This document shows, one piece after another, positions 11,086 to 21,215 of a DNA stretch of 64,000 nt; position 1 is the stretch's first letter, and each line of letters starts with the position of its first letter. The position numbers and the translations under genes are program-made. The stretch comes from Siphonodentalium dalli (lineage: Eukaryota > Mollusca > Scaphopoda > Gadilida > Siphonodentaliidae), in contig CP136065.1 of the NCBI GenBank assembly GCA_032622095.1, forward strand, positions 220,359,771-220,423,770, given 5' to 3'. The notes beneath the pieces were generated by a model. The model was not told where the DNA came from and ran no database searches. It saw nothing but the letters and a program-made list of their open reading frames with translations.

Positions 11086-11490
11086 ATGAAAGAGTTTTAA
11101 GATGCATAATCCAAATTAATGCTACTAAATTACTATTTCTTTGTCTTCCGGGGCCTAACAAATATTTTATTCGATTTGAGGAACGCACCCAACAAATCTC
11201 AAAGTTATCAGATATTTATTTTGTTTAAATCTGTTATTTTTCACCATCTGGAATATTTGGCAGCCTGGCAAATATTCGACGATTGCTGACTGACATACTC
11301 TCGATACCAAATTGCGTTGAACAAAACGTTGATATATAACAATTTTTGGGCAATATTATACTATAGTTGACAGTGGTTAGCATTATCTATTGGCAATTAA
11401 TCGATCTGATAACTGTAGCGGCATTTCAAGAAATATTGTTGTTGTGGATGGAATCTTATGATATGGAGACCATCAAATCTGATTGTGTGC
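11086..11490 (-). repeat. Diverged inverted copy of an array-unit segment
   Basis: The reverse complement aligns with the array unit (copy 1, about 20755-21160). Shared blocks include 'gctaaccactgtcaactatagtataa', 'gatggtgaaaaataa', 'cgcaatttggt' and 'atgccgct-c-gttatcaga'. By eye the match is high in the core and weaker outside. Several indels are not multiples of three, so this is not a conserved coding exon. It lies in the intron between exons A and B. Confidence 0.7.
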
Positions 11491-11506
11491 CTTTAAAGAC
11501 CCATAT

Positions 11507-11558
11507 AATATGTGATAATAATATGTGATAATAATATGTGATAATAATATGTGATAAT
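11507..11558. repeat. 13-bp microsatellite-like repeat, 4 copies
   Basis: Four tandem copies of AATATGTGATAAT. Confidence 0.9.
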
Positions 11559-11735
11559 AAACTTAGGATTCTATTTTTGATTATTTCACCTTTGTTGTAT
11601 TCCTTGCATTGAAGTTGACAGATCAATACATATTGATATTTATGTACTGTCCACTTCGACATGTTTATCACAATGTGTATCGAATGAAACCTGCTCGTCA
11701 GGCCAAATTTCAGAATAAACCCACAAGACTACCTA

Positions 11736-11949
11736 CAGTAATGCCCCAAATAATCGACTCATTAGTCACAGTAGAATTATGGATAACTTTTCAATATTTA
11801 GTCGGAAATATGTTATTATTGCCATTCATCAGAAAGCTTTCACTGAGAGCTTTCCAATGAATGGCAACAAGCCATATTTCCGACTAAATCCTGGAAAATT
11901 ACCCATAATTCTGCTGTGGTTAAGGAGTCGATTATTTAGGGCATTACTG
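11736..11949. mobile_element. TA-flanked palindromic MITE, complete
   Basis: CAGTAATGCCCCAAATAATC at the left and the complement ending GCATTACTG at the right, with TA on both sides (11734-11735, 11950-11951). The 214-bp element is almost a perfect palindrome centred near 'agctttcactgagagctttcc'. Tc1/mariner-type by TSD. No ORF of its own. Confidence 0.78.
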
Positions 11950-12225
11950 TACAGCCACAAGACTACCTAATTTATTGATTGCTTTCAGCTCTCCATACAA
12001 CAGTGTTAATGAATTCAATGCATTTGGGGACATATTGAGCTGAACCCCTATTTTACTTAGCAGCCCCATTTAACCAATGCTATTCTAAATACTCATTGAC
12101 AAGTAGTTCGCAAAGGAAATGTTCAGGAAGCTCCATATGAAAGGGTTAATCCTGGTTTCCTTTAATGTTTATATACTTTTGGATTTTTAATGAATTAGAT
12201 TAAATTATGCTTAGGATTAGAAATA

Positions 12226-12404
12226 CTGTAATGCCCTAAATAATGACTCCTTAACCACAGAAGAATTATGGGTAACTTTTCACGAATTAGTCGGAAATAT
12301 GGCTTGTTGCCATTCATCGGCAACAAGACATATTTCCGACTGAATCGTGAAAAGTTACCCATAATACTTCTGTGGTTAAGGAGTCAATTATTTAGAGCAT
12401 TACT
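12226..12404. mobile_element. TA-flanked palindromic MITE, shortened centre
   Basis: Same family as 11736-11949. The central 'aaagctctcactgagagcttt' part is missing, so the arms meet at 'gccattcatcggcaac'. TA flanks are present on both sides. Confidence 0.75.
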
Positions 12405-12414
12405 GTATTTCCCT

Positions 12415-12628
12415 TAGGAAATGTTCAGACATCCGGTTGTTTTGTTGAACTTATTATCTAAATATTTCCCACCAATGAACATGAATCATTCTGCATTTGT
12501 ATTATGTGTTTTTCTGTCTGTTGTCTACTTTTGTTACCTGAACACCCCTCTAAATGAATAATAGACAGTTCCAATGTATACTTTTATAACTGAATGGGAG
12601 AATCCATTTAGTAAAGAAAAAGGGTTAA
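12415..12628. mobile_element. Right half of a TTAA element (16919-17314 family)
   Basis: It contains 'ttccaatgtatacttttataactgaatgggagaatcc' and ends 'aaagaaaaagggttaa', as in 15240-15482 and 17150-17314. The left half with hairpins is absent. Confidence 0.55.
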
Positions 12629-12647
12629 ATGAATCTGAAAAGAACTG

Positions 12648-13182
12648 CCATATTATAATAAAGGACACCCTACACCAAATACATGCTATATTACAATAAA
12701 GGACACCCTACACCAAATACATGCTATATTATAATAAAGGACAACCTACACCAAATACATGCTATATTACAATAAAGGACAACCTACAACAAATACATGC
12801 TATATTATAATAAAGGACAACCTACACCAAATACATGCCATATTATAATAAAGGACACCCTACACCAAATACATGCTATATTATAATAAAGGACAACCTA
12901 CACCAAATACATGCTATATTATAATAAAGGACAACCTACACCAAATACATGCAATAATATAATAATTAATGGCAACCTACACCAAATACATGCTATATTA
13001 TAATAAAGGACAACATACACCAAATACATGCTATATTATAATAAAGGACAACCTACACCAAATACATGCCATATTATAATAAAGGACAACCTACACCAAA
13101 TACATGCTATATTATAATAAAGGACACCCTACACCAAATACATGCCATATTATAATAAAGGGCAACCTACACCAAATACATG
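12648..13182. repeat. 38-bp minisatellite, 14 copies
   Basis: Fourteen units of c(t/c)atattataataaaggaca... ending 'ctacaccaaatacatg'. Thirteen are 38 bp and the ninth is a 41-bp variant (caataatataataattaatgg). Unit variants differ mainly at ctat/ccat and acaacc/acaccc. Degenerate remnants with 'acatgcttatatcatta' follow to ~13255. It lies in the intron between exons A and B. Confidence 0.92.
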
Positions 13183-13317
13183 CTATATAATTTTACCCAA
13201 ATACATGCTTATATCATTAAGTATATTTTTGATACATGCTTATATCATTAAAGTATGTTTTTTATACTCCTCTTCGTCCATACATGCTTTGAAAGTGATA
13301 CTTTCTTTATAACTTAC

Positions 13318-13489
13318 GTGTCAGTATATTTGAATATTTTATCAACCATTTTCTTTGGAACACTAAGCCTTCCAAATCCCCGACTTTTCCCTTTCTTGTC
13401 AGTGAATATTTCAATTTTGGTGCGTTCATTTTTAGGAAGCTTGAGAGCTTTCTTCAGAGTATCGACAGTTGTAATTTCATTCAGGTTCA
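13318..13489 (-). CDS. Internal coding exon of an unrecognised gene (exon A)
   Basis: The minus-strand acceptor is 'attacaatttcag' (13490-13502) and the donor GTAAGTT (13317-13311), close to consensus. The 172-nt exon has a 2-nt lead, 56 codons without a stop and a 2-nt overhang (AC). The overhang is completed by the 1-nt lead of exon B, giving Thr. The peptide is rich in Lys and contains NLNEITTVDTLKKALKLP and, further on, KGKSRGFGRLSVPKKMV. The KGKSRGFG stretch resembles an RNP1-like motif of an RRM fold, but 56 residues are too few to assign the domain. The upstream exon is not found. Confidence 0.55.
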
Positions 13490-13638
13490 CTGAAATTGTA
13501 ATATATTGCTACAATACCCATCTTCATAATTCCTGATTCTCAAGTAACTATAATTTAAAATATCTGACAAACACCCAGGGTTTGTCTTGATGGTTGATGA
13601 CGATGTCATATCGGGAATGTTCTTGGCAGTCATCTAAG

Positions 13639-14092
13639 TTAACCCTTTACCCAACAAACCGGCCAAAAACGCCCAAATAAAGCTTCAACAGCCTAAAATA
13701 CCCTGTGCCAATGCATTCTCTTATATATGCGAGTCGACCATAGGTCGCCTCGCATATATAAGAGAATGCATTGGCCTAACAATTTTTTATCATTTTTTTT
13801 AAATAAATGTTTCTGACAATTTTTAGGACATAAAATAAAAAACATCCATTACCCTGCAGGGAGCCCCACACATATATATAAGCATATAGAAGAGTGTTGT
13901 CTGCTCATGTTTGTCTGGGGCTCTGTATGGGTGAAATTATAAAATTGTTAAAGAATACAAGAAAAAATTATTAAAATTGTAAAAAATTGTTAGGCCAATG
14001 CATTCTCTTATATATGCGAGGCGACCTATGTTCGACTCGCATATATAAGAGAATGCATTGGCACAGGGCCGTTCTGTTGGGTAAAGGGTTAA
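13639..14092. mobile_element. piggyBac-like TTAA MITE with twin hairpins and a longer spacer
   Basis: Same ends as 8051-8448 (TTAACCCTTTACCCAACA and complement). The spacer between the hairpins is replaced or enlarged (about 13800-13990) by sequence with 'gggagccccacacatatatata' and 'tggggctctgtatggg', which is itself weakly palindromic. The segment in the standard copy with 'tcttgggtctgtctcaataaaaccat' is missing. Confidence 0.78.
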
Positions 14093-14204
14093 AGTGATGT
14101 GAAACACTCCGATGAGGTGTTCAGAACATTAAAATAAGGAATCATACCAAAATAAGTTCATATATAAGTTCCATATATTTTATCACAAAACAGAGCCATT
14201 GTTA

Positions 14205-14378
14205 CAGTAATGCTCTAAATAATCGACTCTTTAACCACAGCAGAATTATGGGTAATTTTTCATGATTTAGTCGGAAATATGCTTGTTGCCATTCATCGGA
14301 AAGCTCTTTCCGAGAATGGCAACAAGCCATATTTCCGACTAAATCCTGAAAAATTACCCATAATTCAGCTGTGGTTAA
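14205..14378. mobile_element. TA-flanked palindromic MITE, right end lost
   Basis: It starts CAGTAATGCTCTAAATAATC after TA. The right arm stops at 'cagctgtggtta' and changes to 'aagtgatgtgaaacactccg', the same phrase that follows the TTAA element at 14092. The junction lies at shared 'gttaaagtg', which suggests template switching. Confidence 0.65.
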
Positions 14379-14507
14379 AGTGATGTGAAACACTCCGGTA
14401 GGGTGATCAAATATAAATGGAGAATAATCTTGTTCAATTAGTAAATTTTACAATTATTATATCCAAATTGACAATACACACCATCATTCTTATATATTAA
14501 TTAAATA

Positions 14508-14985
14508 CAGTGACCTCTCATTGGCGAAATCGTTTTCATTAATTATCACTGATTGATGCGTCCCGAACCGAGTAGTAAATATTTACAATTGAGCATTGTT
14601 CAAACGATGTTTTCTATGGAGTGTTATGGTCGATTTGCTTCAGATTTTCTGCGATGTTAGTTCTGCAATAATACATTCCTCCAGTTGGCATAGCGCCCGA
14701 ATACTAACACATCGGTTTCACGCACCCGAACAAGTACATAATGTCTTTAAGGAGTCGATTATTTAGAGCATTACTTTATAATCAAATTACATGCAGTGAC
14801 TGTTGTAGGCGGAATCATTGTCGTAAGGTTTATGCCCAATAACTTGTCCCAAACAATATAGTAAATATTTACATTTGTGCATAGTTCAAACGTTGTGTTG
14901 AATGATACAGTCGATGTCGTTGGAATTTTCGATAATATTATTTTATTGCTACATTCTTTCAGTGGAGATAGTGTTTGAGTACAAG
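14508..14985. repeat. Pair of diverged direct repeats (~200 bp each)
   Basis: About 14508-14705 and 14793-14985 share, in order, 'acagtgac', 'gtaaatatttaca-ttg-gcat-gttcaaacg' and 'tcgat-t', with strong divergence elsewhere. A fragment of the TA-flanked MITE end (14753-14775, gagtcgattatttagagcattact) lies between them. Probably two old copies of one unnamed element. Confidence 0.4.
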
Positions 14986-15165
14986 CCTGAGTTTAGTGTG
15001 TCTGTCATTTGCATAATGAGGTCCCTAGAGGGTTAATTTAGTGACGCTATCCCTGCAATGTGGGCTAACATCACCAAATTCACACTCTGGGGACCTCATT
15101 CTGCATGGCCTCATCTGCTATGGGAGACATAGACTCATATTGAAATTTCCAAATTGTGAATATTG
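14982..15165. mobile_element. 'agaatgagg' MITE, single arm
   Basis: It starts CAAGCCTGAGTTTAGTGTG and includes one ~95-bp hairpin (about 15018-15106). The second arm is missing; the sequence ends in 'cctcatctgctatgggagacatagactcatattg'. Confidence 0.65.
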
Positions 15166-15187
15166 CCTTCCTGAAATTTAGAAAAAA

Positions 15188-15482
15188 CCCTGTGCAAATG
15201 CGTTCTCTTATATATTAGAGTCTCCCATAGGAAACTCAGTTGTTCCCTTTGGAAATGTTCATATAATAAGTTCAACAAACGACCATTTTTGAACTTATTA
15301 TCTGAACATTTCCTACCAATGACAATAGCAATGAAGATATATGACTCCTTCTGCATGTGTTTTATCGTTTCGTCAGCCTGTATTTCTCTGAATATGAATA
15401 CCCCTCCAGATGAATAATAGTCCATTCCAATGTATACTTTTATAAATGAATGGGAGAATCCATTTAGTATAGAAAGGGTTAA
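15188..15482. mobile_element. Hairpin fragment plus right half of a TTAA element
   Basis: 15188-15235 is a broken hairpin ('accctgtgcaaatgcgttctcttatatattagagtctcccatagg'). 15240-15482 matches 12415-12628, with 'tgaatgggagaatccatttagta' and an 'aaagggttaa' end. An extra inverted motif 'ataataagttcaa-c-aac...gaacttattatc' lies near 15265-15302. Confidence 0.5.
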
Positions 15483-15616
15483 AGATACCTATCTCTTTAC
15501 GGCAACACTTCAAACAACAACAACAACAACAAAATTGTTATAGAACTTCTTTTAAAGGCATCATTCAACTATTATTACCAAAAAATATGCAAGAAAAACA
15601 TCGGTTGTTGCACATA

Positions 15617-15765
15617 CAGTAATGACCTAAGTAATGGACTCCTTAACCACAGCAGAATTATGGGTAATTTTTCAGGATTTAGTCGGAAATATGGCTTGTT
15701 GCCATTCATCGGAAAGCTCTCTTTTATGCTGTGGTTAAAGGAGTCGATTACTTAGGGCATTACTG
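15617..15765. mobile_element. TA-flanked palindromic MITE, centre deleted
   Basis: CAGTAATGACCTAAGTAATGG at the left to GCATTACTG at the right, with TA flanks. The left arm runs to 'cggaaagctctc', then jumps to 'ttttatgctgtggttaaaggagtc', so most of the right arm is missing. Confidence 0.65.
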
Positions 15766-15810
15766 TATATATTGGAAAGCTTATATGGAATAAATTTAAA
15801 CATCTCGGGG

Positions 15811-15914
15811 AGAGCTTTCCGATGAATGGCAACAAGCCATATTTCCGACTAAATCCTGAAAAGTTACCCATAATTCTGCTGTGGTTAAGGAGTCGATTAT
15901 TTAGAGCATTACTG
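15811..15914. mobile_element. Right arm of a TA-flanked palindromic MITE
   Basis: A complete right arm, from 'agagctttccgatgaatggc' to 'agagcattactg', but no left arm. It lies 45 bp after the previous element, whose missing right arm it could represent. Confidence 0.6.
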
Positions 15915-15969
15915 TATTTCAATATTTTAAATCATAGATTTCTAATAAAATATGCTGCAATGTAACAAT

Positions 15970-16565
15970 CAAGCCTTGAAATAGTGTGTCTGTCATTTGC
16001 AGAATGAGGTTCCCAGAGGGTGAATTTAGTGACGCTATCCCGCACAGTCGGTTAGCATCACCAGATTCACATTCTGGGAACCTCATTCTGCTTAGTCCTC
16101 AACTGCTATGGGAGATCTGGGATCAGATTGAAGATCCCCAGTTGAAGTTGGTGATGTTCACTCATTAGTCACCTCGATTATGCATTTTACCCTGTGCCAA
16201 TGCATTCTCTTATATATGCGAGTCGACCATAGGTCGCCTCGCATATATAAGAGAATGCATTGGCACAGGGTAAAAAAAATCCTGACTTCCGACTGGATTT
16301 GATATGGCGGGTCACATATATGTATTAAGTCAATGTAAATTAGGGGATATAGAAACTGAACCGTCACTGGAACAGAAGGGAAAAAGTAACTAAAAACAAT
16401 GTTAATTTGAGACTATAGATAATTCCCAGAAGATGAGGCCTAAGCAGAATGAGGTCACCAGAGGGTGAAATTAGTGATTATAGCCTGCTGTGGAGGATAG
16501 CATCACTAAATTCACCCTCTGGGGACCTCATTCTGCAAATGACAGACACACTATTTCAAGGCTTG
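15970..16565. mobile_element. Composite 'agaatgagg' MITE, complete, with a nested hairpin
   Basis: The ends are CAAGCCTTGAAATAGTGTGTCTGTC and the complement. Two arm hairpins lie at about 16000-16092 and 16447-16537. A single-hairpin element is inserted at 16191-16270. Divergence from the copy at 7007-7443 is obvious at the ends (ccttgaaata against cctgagttca). Confidence 0.75.
16191..16270. mobile_element. Solo hairpin module
   Basis: The perfect-arm hairpin 'cctgtgccaatgcattctc...gagaatgcattggcacagg', with the CGACC-ATA-GGTCG centre. Here it occurs alone, without TTAA ends, inside another MITE. This shows that the module can exist apart from the TTAA elements. Confidence 0.75.
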
Positions 16566-16576
16566 GCAATGTTCTA

Positions 16577-16818
16577 CAGTAAAGCCCTAAATAATCGACT
16601 CCTTAACCACAGCAGAATTATGGGTAACTTTTCAGGATTTAGTCGGAAATATGGCTTGTTGCCATTCATCGGAAAGCTCTTGGCTTGTTGCCATTCATCG
16701 GAAAGCTCTCACTGAGAGTTTTCCGATGAATGGCAACAAGCCATATTTCCGACTAAATCCTGAAAAGTTACCCATAATTCTGCTGTGGTTAAGGAGTCGA
16801 TTATTTAGGGCTTTACTG
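16577..16818. mobile_element. TA-flanked palindromic MITE with duplicated left centre
   Basis: CAGTAAAGCCCTAAATAATC to the complement ending GCTTTACTG, with TA on both sides. The left arm repeats 'ggcttgttgccattcatcgg' twice in tandem (near 16660 and 16681). Both terminal repeats share the same change (AAAGCCC/GGGCTTT), so the two arms have been homogenised. Confidence 0.75.
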
Positions 16819-16918
16819 TAATAGAAAATAATAGAATAAAAATATATTGTTATGACAGAAGGTCCTGTTCTCTCTATTTCAAACATTAATATATATAATA
16901 CCGAATATATACAGAAAG

Positions 16919-17314
16919 TTAACCCTTTCATGACAGGAACTGTGCTTGTGCAGCATTAAATATCATGTGCCAGTGCATTCTCTTATATATGCGAGTCTCT
17001 CATAGGAAGCCTCGCATATAAAAGAGAATGTACTGGCTTAGAAGCTCAAGGTAAATAGTGTCAGGCCAATGTATTCTCTTATATATGCGAGGCTCGATCC
17101 CTATGGGCGACACATATATAAGAGAATGCATTGGAACAGGGTTTTCGCAAAATTTCCCACCAAATAATATTAATCCTTCTGCACTTCTACTCTCTTTTCA
17201 TCATACTGTCATCTGCTTTTTTTTCCTGAACATCCCTCCAAATGTATATTGGACCATTCCAATATTTACTTTTATAACTGGATGGGAGAATCTATTCATT
17301 ATATAAAGGGTTAA
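16919..17314. mobile_element. TTAA-flanked MITE, second family, with twin hairpins
   Basis: It begins TTAACCCTTTCATGACAGG and ends TATATAAAGGGTTAA. Two hairpins (about 16974-17040 and 17064-17138) carry the 'gccagtgcattctc' or 'gccaatgtattctc' type of arm. The right third ('ggatgggagaatctattca') is shared with the half-elements at 12415-12628 and 15240-15482. Confidence 0.7.
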
Positions 17315-18180
17315 ACATCTCTGCTAAAGTTTCCCACTTTTATTAATATTAGTAAAATATTGCATAAGCACTGTACATGTATGTATGGGAGTATCCAGCT
17401 GAACATATGTAGTGTGTGTAATGCAATAAAACTCATACAATTCACTCACACACCTTTGTGTGCAAATCATACAACTTTTAAAAGTATTTGAAGCATTATA
17501 CTAAGCTTCTGCAGGTGAGACGTGACTGAGTGCAACAATGTCACATATGAATGAATCTGTATGAATAGTGCAAACAGGAAGTTATATAAATTTCTCACTT
17601 ATATAAAGCGTGCGGTAATCCTTCCTCATTTTGATGAGAATTGTATCCCGTTTAAAAAGAATTAGTGAGTTTGTCTCATTTTTACACCATTTAATAAAAC
17701 TAGAGATTTATTGATTACACAACCGTCTGCTCAAACCTGTCTGATGTTTCTACAGTAAACAAATGTTGGATTATCTCTCTTAGATTAACCATCTAGGTGC
17801 TGGACCTCATACTGACTGATTTGATTTTGATGTATTGGTATTTAATGACCTGTTCATCATGAAACAACAACAAGGGACATGTTATAATGTTGGCCCTTTG
17901 ATCCTCCATTTGCAGATAATAAACCTTATACAATGGAGTTTATACATTGGCTCCTCAAAAAGGCAAGTTTTCCTCGAATATTTCTGTTTTCTTTTTCTCG
18001 AAAAATGAAGTGTTCCATTGAATGAACAATAATAAGCAATTAGGCATAGGAATTCTCTATCTGAAAACTAATTCACTAACTGAATGATGACCATAGGGGT
18101 ACGTAGTGGTGTGTTTGGATGAGTGCCAGTATTAAACAAGAACATTGCTAGGGCGTGGCAAAATACACCTGTGGTAATTC
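17315..18180. other. No supported feature
   Basis: AT-rich, with no recognised repeat family and no exon with paired splice sites on either strand. It may be unique intronic or intergenic DNA. Confidence 0.4.
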
Positions 18181-18540
18181 CAACAAAGGGCCATAACTCT
18201 GGTGTAAATTGTTGGGCGGAACCCGAGTTCGAACTTGAGCTCTATTTGTGATAATAAACTCGCATACCAAATTTCAGTTCAGACTTAACTAAAGTTATCA
18301 TCAACGAATATTGATGCAAATTTCAGACAAACAGGGCCATTACTCTGGTGATATTTGGAACCTGAATTTGAACCTGACATGTATTTTTTGCTAGTAAACC
18401 CACATACCAAATTTCATTCCATTTAGTTGAGACTATCTAAAGTTATCATCTGGAAACCAAGCGCGAATGGACGGACAGACAGACAAATAACATAATACAT
18501 CCCATTTTTTTTTAAACGAAAAACAGGCTATAAAAATCAC
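18181..18540. repeat. Retroelement-like tail with internal duplication
   Basis: Two related ~145-bp segments start 'gggccataactctggtg' (18189) and 'gggccattactctggtg' (~18335). Each includes 'cataccaaatttca' and 'ctaaagttatcatc'. The end is 'ggacggacagacagacaaataac' plus a T-rich/A-rich palindromic tail. Such tails are common in molluscan genomes. No ORF. Confidence 0.55.
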
Positions 18541-18570
18541 ATAAAGAAAGTTAGAGCACAATAGCATGGG

Positions 18571-18967
18571 TTAACCCTTTACCCAACAAACCGGCCAAAA
18601 CCGGCCAAATAAAGCTTCAACAGCCTAAAATATCTTCGGTCTGTCTCAATAGAACCATACAAATATGGATATCATTGGAACCGGCTCCTTGACCACATTG
18701 TGATAGTTAGTTATACCCTGTGCCAATGCATTCTCTTATATATGCGAGTCGACCATAGGTCGCCTCGCATATATAAGAGAATGCATTGGCCTAAAATAAA
18801 TCTTTTTTAACACTTTTTACCATTTTTTCTTACATTCTTTAACAATTTTATAATTTTTAATGTGTTAAGCCAATGCATTCTCTTATATATGCGAGGCGAC
18901 CTATGGTCGACTCGCATATATAAGAGAATGCATTGGCACAGGGCCCTTCTGTTGGGTAAAGGGTTAA
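18571..18967. mobile_element. piggyBac-like TTAA MITE with twin hairpins
   Basis: Same family and layout as 8051-8448, and very close to the copies at the array junctions. It lies 107 bp before the first array unit. The intervening 18968-19074 is unique. Confidence 0.8.
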
Positions 18968-20165
18968 CCTCTTACCAATCATACTTACCAATCATAGTAA
19001 GTATTTTGTACTAAGTTGTATGTACACACTTAGAATAGCCAATTTTAACTATGTACACCTCCCCCCAGGACTTAACTTCAAACCTCTCATTTTCTTCCTT
19101 ATTATTTCCCCCAAATGTTAACATGAAACAAATTTTTTGCTTTCTTTAGGGTATTAAATTAAACTGTTTCTTATCAATGTTTATGTATTTGGGCATTAAA
19201 TTTATATGTGTGCCTTACCAAACATGACGCACATCCGACTTTGACCAATTATGAACATAAGGTCATGAACGACTCCTGGAAAGCAGCTTCTTAATCTTAC
19301 TTACCCTTAATTCCCATGAGTTCCAACCAAATTTACATGATAAGTCAGGTACACTATTCTTACTTTCCCTTAATTCCCATGAGTTCCAACCAAATTTACA
19401 TGATAAGTGGATATACCATTATTACTTACCCTTAATTCCCATGTGTTCCAACCAATTTACATCATAAGTAGGTATACCATTCCACTGTTTCGAATAACTC
19501 ACCATGTCACAACTATGCAAGTTCCATGTCTGCAAGTTTAGGAGAGATGTGGGCACTCACTGAGCACATTGGTAATTGCAACACAGCAAGCCTGAGTTTA
19601 GTGTGCCTGTCATTTGCAGAATGAGGTCCCCCCAGAGGGTGAATTTAGTGACTCTATTCCGCATAGTGTGCTATCATCACTAAATTCACTCTCTGGGGAC
19701 CTCATTCTGCTTAGGCCTCATCTTCTCTGGAAAGTTACTTTATTATAAAATTCCAAATTCGAATGTACGATTCTATGTTGAAAAAGGGCAATAACTCTGC
19801 AAAAATTAGTCCCACCAAACTCAAAATTGCAGGTGCGCAGGTTCCCATGCTGGTTAACATCTGGGCCAAGTTTTTAAACTTTTTACTGGAACATGGCTTG
19901 GACAAAAGATGCATCCCAGGATGTACGATTCTATGTTGAAAAAGAGCAATAACTCCGCCAAAATGAGTCTATTGCAAGTCTGTTCGTACTAAAACCAGCT
20001 AAGATATTGGAATAGCGGGATGTTTGTTTTAGTACGAGAATGTCCCAGGGTTGGTGGCGGGAAGGGGCTAATTCTATAAATGAGCAGAACTGTGTGATGT
20101 AAGTGAGGCATACCATTACCCAATGAATATTCCAAAATTCTTACATTGGCTCAAAATAAATAAAA

Positions 20166-20560
20166 CTAGCTGATGTTTCCAACTTCATCTGGGCTATTTA
20201 GGGATTTCTTTGCAACAAACATGCCTATATGAGCATATATGAGCGAGGACACAGTCGCACGTGAAATTTGACCTGCCCATATTGTTCCCGGGATCAAATA
20301 GGCCTACATACCAAATTTGAGTCGGATCGATCGAAGTCCAGAAACATGCCTATATAAGCATATATGAGCAAGGTCAAGGACATGGTTGCACATGAAATAG
20401 GATCCACCCATATTGTTCCCTGGATCAAAGTACGCCTACATACCAAATTTGAGTCGGATTGGTCAAGCAGTTTTTGAGTCTATAACACACATACACACAC
20501 ACACACACACACATACATACATACAGACAGACAGAAGTTCATAAATATATAATAGAAGAT
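20166..20560. mobile_element. Retroelement tail with CA microsatellite (copy 1 example)
   Basis: It starts 'ctagctgatgtttccaac' and has two ~175-bp tandem versions of 'atgcctatat-agcatatatgagc...accaaatttgagtcgga'. It ends 'ttggtcaagcagtttttgagtctataa' + (CA)n + 'catacatacagacagacagaag' + an AT-rich tail. The plan parallels 8899-9300. Present in all copies, but the last 219 bp are deleted in copies 2 and 4. Confidence 0.65.
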
Positions 20561-21215
20561 ATAGAAAATGTAAGTCCCTTATAAGTTGTGGTTGATGAAT
20601 AATATTAGCTATTCTGCATTCTATACATTGAAAACTAACAACTTGGTTAATTGTTACTATTGAATTGAAAGAACCAATTCTAGTGAGAAACAGTTGCAAG
20701 TGCTAGACATGAGCATGCACACATAAAATCCATCAGAATTAAAGATACTCAATCCGATTTGATGGTCCCCATATAATCAGATTCCAACAACAACAACATT
20801 TTTAGAAATGCCGCTTCGGTTATCAGAATCAATTAATTGCCCAAAAATAATGCTAACCACTGTCAACTATAGTATAAAATTGCCTGAAACGTGTTATTTA
20901 TCAACATGTTGGTCGATGAAATTTTGCCTTATTATCAACACAAAGCCTCTTGATTTTAGAGTTATCCATCTTCATCCGCAATTTGGTCCGAGACGGTCAA
21001 CTCTTTACTGGGCTACTATAAATCTCGATGGTGAAAAATAATTTATTTCAAAAATCGATATATAATAACTCTGAGGTGGGTTCCTCGACTTGAATCAAAT
21101 ATTTTTTACCCCCGAATCCAAATACATAGTAATTGAGGGGCCCTTAATCGGATTGTGTTGTGGGTAACAGTACATGTTTTTATATAGGATATAAAATATT
21201 TTGTATGAAAAACAT

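Noticed and set aside
19299-19480. GTAAGTAAG donors on the minus strand in the ~64-bp repeats
   Set aside because: Strong donor-like text recurs in each repeat, but the preceding sequence has in-frame stops and no matching acceptor, so no exon is called.
20463-20699. Minus-strand frame with a Cys/Val run across the CA tract
   Set aside because: The Cys/Val run is a translation of the (CA)n microsatellite. Its length varies between copies, shifts the frame, and is deleted in two.
20808-21041. 77-codon plus-strand frame present in all ten copies
   Set aside because: The homologous sequence at 11086-11490 has frame-breaking indels, and one array variant changes His to Asn. It overlaps a non-coding repeat segment.
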